Of a stretch of DNA of 53,189 nt, positions 34,694 through 42,739 are shown one piece after another. The first letter of the stretch is position 1. The number at the start of each line of letters is the position of its first letter. Source of the stretch: Actinopolymorpha alba DSM 45243 (lineage in GTDB: Bacteria > Actinomycetota > Actinomycetes > Propionibacteriales > Actinopolymorphaceae); assembly GCF_000373925.1 (NCBI RefSeq), contig NZ_KB892756.1, positions 40,843-94,031 of the forward strand, given 5' to 3'. The translations under genes were made by a program, and so were the position numbers. The notes below the pieces were generated by a model. The model did no database searches. It was given only the letters and a program-made list of their open reading frames with translations, and had not been told where the DNA came from.

Positions 34694-35467
34694 ATGGACA
34701 CCGCACTCCGCGCGCTGGAGTACTGGCTCCTGTCGTACAAACGGACCTGGCGGGGCACGATCGTGTCGAGCTTCCTGGTGCCCTTCCTGTATCTGGCCGC
34801 CATGGGCTTCGGCCTGGGCAGTTTCATCAACGCCGGCGCCGGGCGGGCCGCACTCGGTGGTCAGACGTACCTGCAGTTCATCGCGCCCGGGCTCCTCGCG
34901 GCGACCGCCATGCAGACAGCGGCGTTCGAGTCCTCTTATCCGGTGATGGGGAGCTGGAAATGGATCAAGACCTATTACGCGATGCTGGCGACACCGCTTC
35001 GCGTAAGTGATGTGCTGATCGGGCATCTCCTTTTCGTCGCCTTTCGGGTGCTCATGACGTCCATGGTTTATCTCGTCGTGATCACGGTTTTTGGTGCGGT
35101 CTCATCGCCGTGGGGCGTGCTGGCGATCGTGGCCGGCCTGCTCACTGGTCTCTCGGTCGCGACGCCGACATTCGCTCTGGCCGTGCGCTCCGAACGCGAC
35201 ACGGTGTTCTCCATGTATTTCCGGTTTGCGATCCTGCCGATGTTCCTGTTTTCGGGCGCGTTCTTTCCGGTGAGTCAACTGCCCGTCGTCGTACAACCGA
35301 TCGCGTACGCCACGCCGCTGTGGCACGGCGTTCATCTGGCGCGGATGTTCACCGAGGGGACGCTGTCTCCGGGTTGGATCGCGGTGAACGTCGGCTACCT
35401 CTGCCTGTGGATCGCGGCGGGCACCTGGTGGGCGGCCCGGGCCTTTCGCCGGCGTCTGGTGACGTGA
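34694..35467 (+). CDS. ABC-2 type permease, NodJ-like (1)
   Basis: The 257-residue integral membrane protein has about six helices: SSFLVPFLYLAAMGFGLG, IAPGLLAATAMQTAAF, VLMTSMVYLVVITVFG, LLTGLSVATPTFALAV, ILPMFLFSGAFFPVSQLP and VGYLCLWIAAGTWWAAR. The FLFSGAFFP stretch followed by PLWHGVHLAR is characteristic of NodJ permeases. Its ATG lies 21 bases after the ATPase stop. It probably forms a heterodimer with the next permease. Confidence 0.85.
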   Translation: MDTALRALEYWLLSYKRTWRGTIVSSFLVPFLYLAAMGFGLGSFINAGAGRAALGGQTYLQFIAPGLLAATAMQTAAFESSYPVMGSWKWIKTYYAMLATPLRVSDVLIGHLLFVAFRVLMTSMVYLVVITVFGAVSSPWGVLAIVAGLLTGLSVATPTFALAVRSERDTVFSMYFRFAILPMFLFSGAFFPVSQLPVVVQPIAYATPLWHGVHLARMFTEGTLSPGWIAVNVGYLCLWIAAGTWWAARAFRRRLVT

Positions 35468-35576
35468 ATGCCGCCGGCGCGGCCAGGTCGACGGTCATCG
35501 TTGTCGTCCGCCGTCGTTGCCCGCCCCACCTTCCTGGACAACGCTCGCACTCTCGTTTCGACCGGAGGTCCCTTCC

Positions 35577-36377
35577 ATGGCAGCGCTTATCGCCCGGGTC
35601 GTCCCGATCCCGCCGGTGCGTGGCCGCGGCTGGCTGCTGGTCGAACGCAACCTGATGGTCTACCGGCACGACTGGCTGGTGCTCGTCTCCGGTTTCTTCG
35701 AGCCGCTCTTCTATCTGCTTTCGATCGGTGTCGGTATCGCCCCGCTCGTGGGGAACTTCCAGGTCGGCGGCCACGCCGTGAGCTATCCGGCATTCATCGC
35801 GCCCGCCATGCTCGCCGCCAGTGCGATGAACGGCGCGATCGCCGACACGACGTACAACCTGTTCTTCAAACTCAAGTACGCCAAGCTTTATGACGCGGTC
35901 CTCGCGACGCCGCTGCGGCCGGTGGATATCGCGACGGGCGAGATTTGTTGGGCTCTGATCCGGGGCGGACTCTATTCGGCGGCATTCCTGCTGACCATGC
36001 TGGCGCTGGGGCTGGTCTTTTCCTGGTGGGCGGTGTTGGCGCTGCCGGCGGCTGTGTTGGTGGGATTCGCGTTCGCCGCCGCCGGTATGGCGGGTACGAC
36101 GTTCATGCGCAGCTGGCAGGATTTCGAGTTCATCAGCCTGGCGATCCTGCCGATGTTCCTGCTCTCGGCGACCTTCTTCCCGTTGTCGACCTATCCGCCA
36201 GTCGTCCGCCTGCTGGTGGAGTTGACGCCGCTCTACCACGGTGTGGCGCTCCTACGTGCCCTCACGCTCGGTACGCCGTCGTGGCAGTTGCTGGTGAGCG
36301 TCGCTTACCTCGCCGCGATGGCGGGCGTCAGCCTCTGGGTGTCGTCCCGTCGGATCGGTCGCGTCCTGCTGAAGTGA
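35577..36377 (+). CDS. ABC-2 type permease, NodJ-like (2)
   Basis: The 266-residue permease resembles the preceding one in layout but is clearly diverged. It carries SGFFEPLFYLLSIGVGI, FIAPAMLAASAMNGAI, SAAFLLTMLALGLVFSWW, and ILPMFLLSATFFPLSTYP followed by PLYHGVALLRAL. ATG 35577 has GGAGG ten bases upstream. Two unlike permeases with one ATPase imply a heterodimeric channel. It is the last gene of the surface-polymer region; about 480 gene-free bases rich in palindromes follow. Confidence 0.85.
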   Translation: MAALIARVVPIPPVRGRGWLLVERNLMVYRHDWLVLVSGFFEPLFYLLSIGVGIAPLVGNFQVGGHAVSYPAFIAPAMLAASAMNGAIADTTYNLFFKLKYAKLYDAVLATPLRPVDIATGEICWALIRGGLYSAAFLLTMLALGLVFSWWAVLALPAAVLVGFAFAAAGMAGTTFMRSWQDFEFISLAILPMFLLSATFFPLSTYPPVVRLLVELTPLYHGVALLRALTLGTPSWQLLVSVAYLAAMAGVSLWVSSRRIGRVLLK

Positions 36378-36431
36378 CAGGTGGGGCTGGCGTACGCGAA
36401 CGTGAGACGGGGGCTGCCGTCACGCGGCAAC

Positions 36432-36474
36432 TCCCCACCTCGCGCGGCAGATTTCCCTTGCGTCGTGGGGATAT
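36432..36474. repeat. CCCCACCTC element, copy 1
   Basis: This 43-base element, from TCCCCACCTC to GTGGGGATAT, matches 53147-53189 at 36 of 43 positions in the same orientation. The outer CCCCAC/GTGGGG arms are kept. The inner GGCA-ATTT-CCTTGC core is shared but less symmetric here. Confidence 0.75.
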
Positions 36475-36542
36475 GCCCCGCGTCGTACCGGACTCCCATC
36501 GAGGCCTTATCAAAACTCGCGACACCTGGGCCTTTCCGGGAA

Positions 36543-36592
36543 GGATTGTGAAGACTTTGGGGGCCCATAACACCCCAAAGTCTTCACAATCC
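36543..36592. terminator. Perfect 20-bp-arm hairpin
   Basis: GGATTGTGAAGACTTTGGGG (36543-36562) pairs perfectly with 36573-36592 across a 10-base loop. It could act as a bidirectional terminator between the convergent ABC and thiI genes, though no T run follows. Confidence 0.6.
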
Positions 36593-36686
36593 GAGATGAT
36601 CAGCCTTCCTATTGCGGGGCTGCCACGAAGTTCACGACCGTCAAATCGCCGAGACACCCAGCCGCCGGGGGGATGCCGACGCAGAA

Positions 36687-36732
36687 GCAGTGGAGCATTT
36701 CAGGTACTCCACCCTCGGAAAAGCTCCACTGT
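36687..36732. repeat. GCAGTGGAGC hairpin, copy 2
   Basis: This has the same length (46 bases) and same first 15 bases as 29184-29229, and ends AAGCTCCACTG. The loops differ between the copies. Confidence 0.75.
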
Positions 36733-36756
36733 CTTCCACCAACCCGCGCATCACCG

Positions 36757-36790
36757 TGTGAGACCAAGCTGGTTGATCACGATGTGAGAC
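36757..36790. repeat. TGTGAGAC / TTGATCA module, copy 2
   Basis: TGTGAGAC (36757-36764), TTGATCA (36773-36779) and TGTGAGAC (36783-36790). The TTGATCA-to-second-TGTGAGAC spacing is 10 bases, exactly as in the copy at 28880-28916. Confidence 0.6.
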
Positions 36791-36857
36791 GGTCGTGACC
36801 TCACGCGAGTCTGCGATATCCGCCGGCAGCGCCCCTGTCCGCCCGCCTCCACACCGT

Positions 36858-38030
36858 TCAGGCGGCGTGGTCCTGCTCGATCGCGAACTCGTGCAGCGTC
36901 GCCGCCGCGATCAGGTCGTCCACGATGGGATCGAGGTCGAGCCGGCGCTCGATCTTCTCCAGGGCGCTCACCTCGGCCCGGGTCTCGGCGAGCGGCGAGG
37001 CGAAGAGCGTGCAGCAGTCCTCGTCGGGCAGCCGGGAGATCTCCGCCGTTCCGATGCGTTCGGCCTCCGCGACGATCTCGGTCTTGTCCCAACCGAGCAG
37101 GGGTCGCAGCAGGGGGAGTTCGGCAGCGGCCTCGACCGCGACCAGGTTGGGCAGTGTCTGGCTGGAGACCTGGCCGAGGGAGTCGCCGGTGACGATCGCC
37201 TGGGCGCCGATCTGCTGACCGAGGCGCGAGGCCACCCGCACCATGAGTCGCCGCTGGGCGAGTACCTGCAGCTTCCCGGCGCCGGCGGTGGCCAGCGAGC
37301 GTTGCGCGTTCCCGAACGACACCACCCACAACCGCGAGCCGCCGCCGCGGTAGCGGTCGAGCCTGGATGCCAGCGCGTACGCCTTGTAGATCGACTCCGG
37401 CCCGGTGAACGGCATGCCAGAAAAGTGCACGTAGTCGGTGGCGAGCCCACGGCGCATCGAGCGGTAGCCGGCGACGGGGGAGTCGAAGCCGCCCGAGAGG
37501 AGGGTCAGCGCGCGTCCGTTGACCCCTGCGGGGAGGCCGCCCTGGCCGGGCAGCTTCTCGGTGTAGAGGAGCACCTCGTGCCGATCGACCTCGATGCCGA
37601 GCTCGAAGTCGGGATTGCGGAGATCGACCTTACGGTCGAGTTCGGTACGCACCCGGTCGCCGATGCGGACGGCGATCTCCTGGGACCGGAGTTCGAAACC
37701 CTTCCACCGGCGGCGCGGACGCACGGCGAACGAGGTGTTCTCGTACGGCCGGAGCAACTCGACGGCCGCCTGCTCGATCGCGCCGATCTCGGGCTTGACC
37801 ATGACCGCCGGGTGGACGAGCGCCAGCCCGAGAACTGTCTGCGTGCGTTCGAGCAGGGCGGGCAGGGGAGCGCCCTTGACGACGAGGACGCCGTTGCGGC
37901 GGCGGATGTGGATGCCGTCGAGGTCGGCGAGAGTCCTGCCGAGGTTGCGGAGGAGGACTTCCTCGAACTTCCAGCGGTTGCGTCCTTTGAGCGCCAGCTC
38001 GCCGTACTTGAGCAGGACACACGACTGCAT
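36858..38030 (-). CDS. thiI: tRNA 4-thiouridine sulfurtransferase
   Basis: The 390-residue enzyme places sulfur on U8 of tRNA, and in some organisms supplies sulfur for thiamine. It starts SCVLLKYGELALKGRNRW, has a ferredoxin-like/THUMP region (about 50-165) and the PP-loop LLSGGFDSPVAG at residues 178-188. Further family marks are VHFSGMPFT and a C-terminal DEDCCTLF. No rhodanese domain is present, as in the short ThiI form of Gram-positives. Start ATG 38030 has GGAGGA; the frame stays open further upstream, but that part is low-complexity. It is divergent from the DUF3046 gene. Confidence 0.92.
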   Translation of the reverse strand: MQSCVLLKYGELALKGRNRWKFEEVLLRNLGRTLADLDGIHIRRRNGVLVVKGAPLPALLERTQTVLGLALVHPAVMVKPEIGAIEQAAVELLRPYENTSFAVRPRRRWKGFELRSQEIAVRIGDRVRTELDRKVDLRNPDFELGIEVDRHEVLLYTEKLPGQGGLPAGVNGRALTLLSGGFDSPVAGYRSMRRGLATDYVHFSGMPFTGPESIYKAYALASRLDRYRGGGSRLWVVSFGNAQRSLATAGAGKLQVLAQRRLMVRVASRLGQQIGAQAIVTGDSLGQVSSQTLPNLVAVEAAAELPLLRPLLGWDKTEIVAEAERIGTAEISRLPDEDCCTLFASPLAETRAEVSALEKIERRLDLDPIVDDLIAAATLHEFAIEQDHAA

Positions 38031-38261
38031 GACGTCCTCCGGGACAAGGAGCGGGAGCACTCGGAGGCAGCGCTCACCAGCTCCGGGGTGGGTGATCTGT
38101 CTATCGTCCGCCTGGCGTCTCTCGTACGCCACACCAGGGTCGACGACCGGCGTGGCGTACGCCAGAGTCGCGCGGGCCCTGTCGCGCGGTTTGCGCCGTT
38201 CCGGGTCCTGCTGGTGGTGGCTCGGGGAAGGGGCATTGCTGGCATGTCGGATACTGGGCGG

Positions 38262-38456
38262 GTGCGGTTGACGGAGTTCTGGTGGCGGATGGAGCACCAC
38301 CTCGGCGCGGCGTACGCCCGCACCTGGGCGCGGGATCAGGTTCTCGCCGAGCTCGGGGGGCGCACTGTCGTGGAGGCGCTGGACGCCGGGTGGGACGCCA
38401 AGGTGGTCTGGCGGGCGGTGTGGCGCGCGCTCGAGTTGCCCCCGTCCGAACGCTGA
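38262..38456 (+). CDS. DUF3046 small protein
   Basis: This 64-residue protein is of the actinobacterial DUF3046 family: RLTEFWWRMEHHLG, YARTWARDQVLAELGGRTV and VWRAVWRALELP. GTG 38262 gives the usual family start MRLTEFW; ATG 38244 would add six residues. The function is unknown. The family is often found just upstream of recA in actinobacteria, as here, which supports the call. Confidence 0.85.
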   Translation: MRLTEFWWRMEHHLGAAYARTWARDQVLAELGGRTVVEALDAGWDAKVVWRAVWRALELPPSER

Positions 38457-38540
38457 GCGGCTCGCCGGTCGGCGAGTCTTTGGACACGTGGGCGTTCTCG
38501 GCGGGATTTGTGGCGATCTGTTCGGGCGTGTCGGTGGCCT

Positions 38541-38556
38541 TCGAACACGTGTTCGT
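38541..38556. promoter_or_regulatory. LexA (SOS) box upstream of recA
   Basis: TCGAACACGTGTTCGT matches the actinobacterial LexA consensus TCGAAC-N4-GTTCGA at all but the last base. It lies about 200 bases before the recA start, as in other actinobacteria, and predicts DNA-damage induction of recA and probably recX. Confidence 0.8.
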
Positions 38557-38759
38557 CCTACAGTCGTAGGCTGTAAGCGAGAGGTCGCCGACGAGGTTGG
38601 CGGCTTTTCATCCACAACACATGCGACGGCCGAGACATCCACAGGTTCACCGGCCCCGATCGGCGGATGTCGGTGGTCACCTCTAACGTCGCGGGTGTGA
38701 CGACAGAGAAGACTGTGAAGAAGACCAGAGGCTCTCGACGGGCCCCAGACGTGACCGGG

Positions 38760-39809
38760 ATGGCGAGCATGGCAGCTCAGGACCGCGACAAGGCGCTCGA
38801 CACGGCGCTCGCCCAGATCGAGCGGCAGTTCGGCAAGGGCGCGGTGATGCGCCTTGGCCAGGAAGGCCGCGCTCCGGTCGAGGTGATCCCCACCGGGGCG
38901 ATCGCCCTCGACGTGGCGCTCGGCATCGGGGGTCTACCCCGCGGGCGCGTGGTGGAGATCTACGGGCCGGAGAGTTCGGGTAAGACGACGGTCGCTCTCC
39001 ACGCGGTCGCCAACGCGCAGAAGGCCGGCGGCACCGCGGGCTTCATCGACGCCGAGCACGCGCTCGACCCTGAATACGCCAAGAAGCTCGGCGTCGACAC
39101 CGACGCGCTCCTCGTGTCTCAGCCCGACAACGGCGAGCAGGCGTTGGAGATCGCCGACATGCTGATCCGCTCGGGCGCGCTCGACATCGTGGTGATCGAC
39201 TCCGTTGCGGCCCTCGTGCCGAGGGCGGAGATCGAAGGGGAGATGGGCGACAGCCATGTGGGTCTCCAGGCCCGGCTGATGAGCCAGGCGCTTCGCAAGC
39301 TCACCGGTGTGATCAGCTCTTCCAAGACCACCGCGATCTTCATCAACCAGCTCCGCGAGAAGGTCGGCGTCATGTTCGGGTCGCCTGAGACGACGACGGG
39401 TGGCAAGGCGCTGAAGTTCTACGCGTCGGTGCGGCTCGACGTCCGGCGGATCGAGACGCTCAAGGACAGCCAGGAAGCGGTCGGAAGCCGGGTCCGGGTC
39501 AAGGTCGTGAAAAACAAGATGGCGCCGCCGTTCCGTCAGGCGGAGTTCGACATCCTGTTCGGTGAAGGTGTGAGCCGTGAGGGCAGCCTCATCGACCTCG
39601 GGGTCGACAACGGCCTGGTCCGCAAGGCAGGCGCTTGGTACACCTACGAGGGCGATCAGCTCGGTCAGGGCAAGGAGAACGCCCGCAAGTTCCTCAAGGA
39701 CAACCCAGACCTTGCCGAAGAGCTGGAGAAGAAGATCAAGGAGAAGCTCGGTATCGGCCCGCAGGTCGACAACCCCGCTGACGTTCCTGCTGGCGAGGAG
39801 GACTTCTAA
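38760..39809 (+). CDS. recA: Recombinase RecA
   Basis: RecA forms ATP-dependent filaments on single-stranded DNA, drives strand exchange and triggers LexA cleavage. Seen here: the N-terminal [21 protein letters not shown], Walker [21 protein letters not shown], the L1/L2 region ([20 protein letters not shown], then [16 protein letters not shown]), [14 protein letters not shown], and a short acidic tail ending EEDF. ATG 38760 gives 349 residues, normal for RecA. GTG 38697 or the frame start at 38667 would add a basic leader. No intein is present. A LexA box lies upstream and recX downstream. Confidence 0.96.
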   Translation: MASMAAQDRDKALDTALAQIERQFGKGAVMRLGQEGRAPVEVIPTGAIALDVALGIGGLPRGRVVEIYGPESSGKTTVALHAVANAQKAGGTAGFIDAEHALDPEYAKKLGVDTDALLVSQPDNGEQALEIADMLIRSGALDIVVIDSVAALVPRAEIEGEMGDSHVGLQARLMSQALRKLTGVISSSKTTAIFINQLREKVGVMFGSPETTTGGKALKFYASVRLDVRRIETLKDSQEAVGSRVRVKVVKNKMAPPFRQAEFDILFGEGVSREGSLIDLGVDNGLVRKAGAWYTYEGDQLGQGKENARKFLKDNPDLAEELEKKIKEKLGIGPQVDNPADVPAGEEDF

Positions 39810-39845
39810 GACGGCTGCCGAGTTCGACCAGCATGAGGAGTCGAG

Positions 39846-40529
39846 GTGAGCCGTCGAGCCCAGCGCGGTCGCTGGTCGAGGCCGGACGACGAAGCCGAAG
39901 GCGCAGGGGCCGCCGAGCCCCGCGCCAGCCGGCGTACCCGTCGACAGGCCGGTGCGGGTGGTGAGCCCGAGGGGTCGGAGGCCGATCCCGAGCAACTCGC
40001 GCGCACGATCGTTCTCCGCCAGCTCACGGCCCAGCCCCGGTCGCGGGCCGAGCTGGCACAAGCGCTCCGCCGTCGAGGCGTGCCCGAGGACGTGATCGAG
40101 CGGGTCCTCGCCCGGTTCTCTGACGTGGGCCTCATTGACGATGCGGCATTCGCCCGCGCGTGGGTGGACTCTCGGCACGTCGGGCGTGGCCTGGCCCGCC
40201 GGGCACTCGCGCATGAGCTTCGCCGGCGGGGCGTCGGCGATGAGGAGGTCGGCGACGCGGTCGACCAGCTCTCACCGGAGACCGAGCTGGCCACCGCACG
40301 GTCGCTCGTCGCCCGGCGGCTTCCCTCGACGCGTGGGCTGGACGCGCGGATTCGGGTACGCCGGTTGGCGAGCATGCTGGCCCGCAAGGGCTACCCGCCG
40401 ACACTCGCGCTCCGGGTCGTACGCGAGGCGCTCGCCGACGAGGCAGGCGAACATGAGCGGGCCGCGGTGGAGGAGTTCGCCAGCGCCGTCGACGCGATGG
40501 ACGGCATGCCTGACGGCGACGTGGAGTAA
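39846..40529 (+). CDS. recX: RecA regulator RecX
   Basis: The 227-residue protein inhibits RecA filament growth. It has a charged N-terminus of about 50 residues rich in Arg, Glu and Ala, then the three-helix repeats of RecX: VLRQLTAQPRSRAELAQALRR, DDAAFARAWVDSR and RALAHELRRRGVGDEEV, and a final repeat with LASMLARKGYP. GTG 39846 follows GAGGAG. It lies 36 bases after recA and is probably co-transcribed. Confidence 0.93.
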   Translation: MSRRAQRGRWSRPDDEAEGAGAAEPRASRRTRRQAGAGGEPEGSEADPEQLARTIVLRQLTAQPRSRAELAQALRRRGVPEDVIERVLARFSDVGLIDDAAFARAWVDSRHVGRGLARRALAHELRRRGVGDEEVGDAVDQLSPETELATARSLVARRLPSTRGLDARIRVRRLASMLARKGYPPTLALRVVREALADEAGEHERAAVEEFASAVDAMDGMPDGDVE

Positions 40530-40601
40530 CAGGTTCGACGCGCCCAGCACCCCACCGGGCGGCGTTCGGCAATCCGTTCGCGTCCCTCGCGGGAGCACGG
40601 C

Positions 40602-40607
40602 TAGCGT
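40602..40607 (+). promoter_or_regulatory. Candidate leaderless -10 box before the Eis-like gene
   Basis: TAGCGT (TANNNT) ends eight bases before ATG 40616, with no ribosome site in between, consistent with a leaderless transcript. Confidence 0.4.
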
Positions 40608-40615
40608 GCGGAACT

Positions 40616-41812
40616 ATGACAATCGAGGTGAGGACCGCACGCGACGACGACCGAGAAGCGATGCACCAGCTCAGTCAGCAGGCATTCGCCGCTCGGCCCG
40701 CGCCGTATGACGATGAACTCGACCGGACCGCGGTCCCTCTGGAGCGCCGCCTGGTCGCCACCGATGGCGGGACCATTGTCGGCAAGCTCGTGATCTGGGA
40801 GTTGGGACAGTGGTTCGGAGGTCGGCGGGTCCCGATGGGCGGGATCAGCGGCGTGGCGGTTGCCCCCGCCTACCGCGGGCGGCGGGTCGCGTCATCGCTT
40901 CTCGACGACGCTCTGACCGCGATGCGGGAGCGCGGCGAAGTGCTGTCCACCCTCTATCCCATGAACCACACGCTCTACCGGCGGCATGGTTGGGAGGTCG
41001 CGGGCGCCTACCCCGAGCACGACATCGACCTGCGAGCGCTCACCGATCTTCCCAAGCCGACGCGACAGGTGACGGTTCGGGAGAGCGTCGAGGCTGACCT
41101 TCCGGCGCTGCGTGCGCTCAACGACGAGGTGTCGCGTGAGGTGCCCGGCAACGTCTCGTACGGCCCCGAGTTCGCTGCGCGTCGATTGCTGGGTCATCCA
41201 GGAGCCCAGGAAGGCTACGTCGCTGAGGTGGACGGCGTACTCACCGGCGCGCTGACGCTCGGACATGGCGACGGCCACGACGAACGCGAGCTCTACACGC
41301 TGTCCGTCCGCAATCTCTTCGCGGCCGACCTCGACTCCGAACTCGCTCTTCTCCGCGTCGTCGCCGCCCATTACCCGGTTGCTCGGACCGCCAGACTGGT
41401 GACGTCCGTGAGCAGCGCGCTTCCCCTGCTGCTCGGGGAGCGCGATCTGCGCCCGGCAGGTGCGGGATGGTGCTGGATGGCCCGCCTGGTCGACGCACCC
41501 GGCGCCATCAGGGCGCGTGGCTTCGCGCCTGAGGTCGATGTCGAGATCCACCTGGACCTCATCGACCCGACCGCACCGTGGAACGCCGGGCCGCACGTGC
41601 TGCGCGTCAAGGACGGTGAGGGCCAGCTGGAACCCGGTGGCCGCGGCGATGTCCTGATCGACATCGGGCGACTCACCTCGCTCTACACCGGGTGGGCGGA
41701 TCCGCGACGGCTGGCTCACGCTGGACTGATCGGCGGGGCGGAGGAGTCCGATCTCGCCGCGCTGGATCGGACGTTCGGTGGACGCACGCCCTGGGCGCGG
41801 GACTTCTTCTGA
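40616..41812 (+). CDS. Eis-like GNAT N-acetyltransferase
   Basis: The 398-residue protein has the Eis three-part layout: an N-terminal GNAT domain with the acetyl-CoA loop VAPAYRGRRVA (about 80-92), a second GNAT-like domain (about 150-290), and a C-terminal SCP2-like region. LYRRHGWEVAG carries the Tyr equivalent to the catalytic Tyr of mycobacterial Eis, and the chain ends in Phe (RDFF), whose carboxylate acts as base in Eis. Mycobacterial Eis acetylates aminoglycosides; the natural substrate of this homologue is unknown. It probably has a leaderless start. Confidence 0.85.
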   Translation: MTIEVRTARDDDREAMHQLSQQAFAARPAPYDDELDRTAVPLERRLVATDGGTIVGKLVIWELGQWFGGRRVPMGGISGVAVAPAYRGRRVASSLLDDALTAMRERGEVLSTLYPMNHTLYRRHGWEVAGAYPEHDIDLRALTDLPKPTRQVTVRESVEADLPALRALNDEVSREVPGNVSYGPEFAARRLLGHPGAQEGYVAEVDGVLTGALTLGHGDGHDERELYTLSVRNLFAADLDSELALLRVVAAHYPVARTARLVTSVSSALPLLLGERDLRPAGAGWCWMARLVDAPGAIRARGFAPEVDVEIHLDLIDPTAPWNAGPHVLRVKDGEGQLEPGGRGDVLIDIGRLTSLYTGWADPRRLAHAGLIGGAEESDLAALDRTFGGRTPWARDFF

Positions 41813-41891
41813 GCGGTCCGACGGCGAATGAACCCGCTCAGAAGGTCGGGGACATCCAGCGAGGCGGCCCCGACTCGGCCGCGGCTCGGCA

Positions 41892-42413
41892 ATGAACGCG
41901 GCAGGCGCTCCGCAGCTTTCCACGCCCATTGCCGGGCTCGTGGTCCGCCCGCTGGCGCGGGAGGACGCCGGGTCGTACGCCCCACTCGCGGGGCGCAATC
42001 GGGCGCATCTTGGTTGGCCCGGCGGCGCCGAGACCGAGGTGGACTATCGCCGCGCCTGGGACCATGACTTCCTCGAGCGCTCCGCCGCCGCCACCCTGCG
42101 TTACGGCATCTGGCGAGCTGACGAACTCATCGGCCGTGTCGACCTGATCCCGGTCGCTCCGCCGCACTACGGTCTCAGCTACTGGCTGGACAAAACCGCG
42201 ACCGGCCACGGTTATGCGACGGCAGCGGTGGGTGCGGTACTCGGGTTCGCCCGAGCGTCCCTCGGCGCTACTGACGTGTTCGCTGGTGTGGCGCATGGCA
42301 ACCGCAGGAGCGTTGCCGTCCTGACGCGGCTGGGATTTCAGAGCGTGCTGGATTTCGAGACGTACACGCGATTCCACCTGCCCTTGGCGGACGGCCAGCC
42401 CGACCGGCCTTGA
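41892..42413 (+). CDS. GNAT acetyltransferase, RimJ/RimL-like
   Basis: The 173-residue protein has GLVVRPLAREDAG at the start, GIWRADELIGRVDL in the middle, YGLSYWLDKTATGHGYATAAVGAVL (acetyl-CoA loop) and GNRRSVAVLTRLGFQ near the end. This is the RimJ/RimL-type layout that acetylates ribosomal-protein N-termini or small amines. ATG 41892 has no strong ribosome site. It is 79 bases after the Eis-like gene on the same strand. The substrate cannot be inferred. Confidence 0.8.
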   Translation: MNAAGAPQLSTPIAGLVVRPLAREDAGSYAPLAGRNRAHLGWPGGAETEVDYRRAWDHDFLERSAAATLRYGIWRADELIGRVDLIPVAPPHYGLSYWLDKTATGHGYATAAVGAVLGFARASLGATDVFAGVAHGNRRSVAVLTRLGFQSVLDFETYTRFHLPLADGQPDRP

Positions 42414-42739
42414 ACACTTTTCTTGACCGGCTGGTAACCGCACCTTAGCCTCCCAGACAGCAGGGGATCGCTTCCGTGTCAAGCGGATTTTCGGATGGCA
42501 TGACCCGAACCATCCACGATGCGCACAACCCCATGGACAACGAGTTTCTGAAACCCGAACGAGCAGACCGAACTCCAGCAAGACCGAGCGGAGACTAACG
42601 AGGACGAGGTATCCGCGCAGCAGGCCTGACGTCGTACGCCGGAAGGTGAAGCACGACGGCGCGGTGTGGTGTGCTCGGGTCATGAGCGATCCCTTCGGGG
42701 CCAACGCCCCACAAGGCAGTCTGGCGAAGGGAGCGCCTG
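42414..42739. other. Gene-free leader region before rny
   Basis: No gene is supported in these 326 bases. A possible -35 TTGACC lies at about 42424, without a convincing -10. Near the 3' end is the ribosome-site hairpin listed at 42690-42732. The long leader before rny suggests post-transcriptional control. Confidence 0.4.
42690..42732 (+). promoter_or_regulatory. Hairpin sequestering the rny ribosome site
   Basis: TCCCTTC (42690-42696) pairs with GAAGGGA (42726-42732), and GGGGC/GCCCC (42697-42710) forms an inner stem. The right outer arm contains the likely ribosome site (AGGGAG, six bases before ATG 42740), so folding would block translation. Confidence 0.45.

Larger units (their letters stand above)
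36378..36857. other. Gene-free stretch with palindromes between the ABC exporter and thiI
   Basis: No gene is supported. It holds the CCCCACCTC element (36432-36474), a 20-bp-arm hairpin (36543-36592), a GCAGTGGAGC hairpin (36687-36732) and the TGTGAGAC/TTGATCA module (36757-36790). A further GTGAGACGG occurs near 36399. Confidence 0.65.

Noticed and set aside
36795-38456. Plus-strand open frame of 553 codons opposite thiI
   Set aside because: Only its last 64-70 codons (the DUF3046 protein) are real; the rest is antisense to thiI.
38667-38759. Longer RecA N-terminus
   Set aside because: The extra residues are basic and not part of the RecA family; ATG 38760 gives the normal length.
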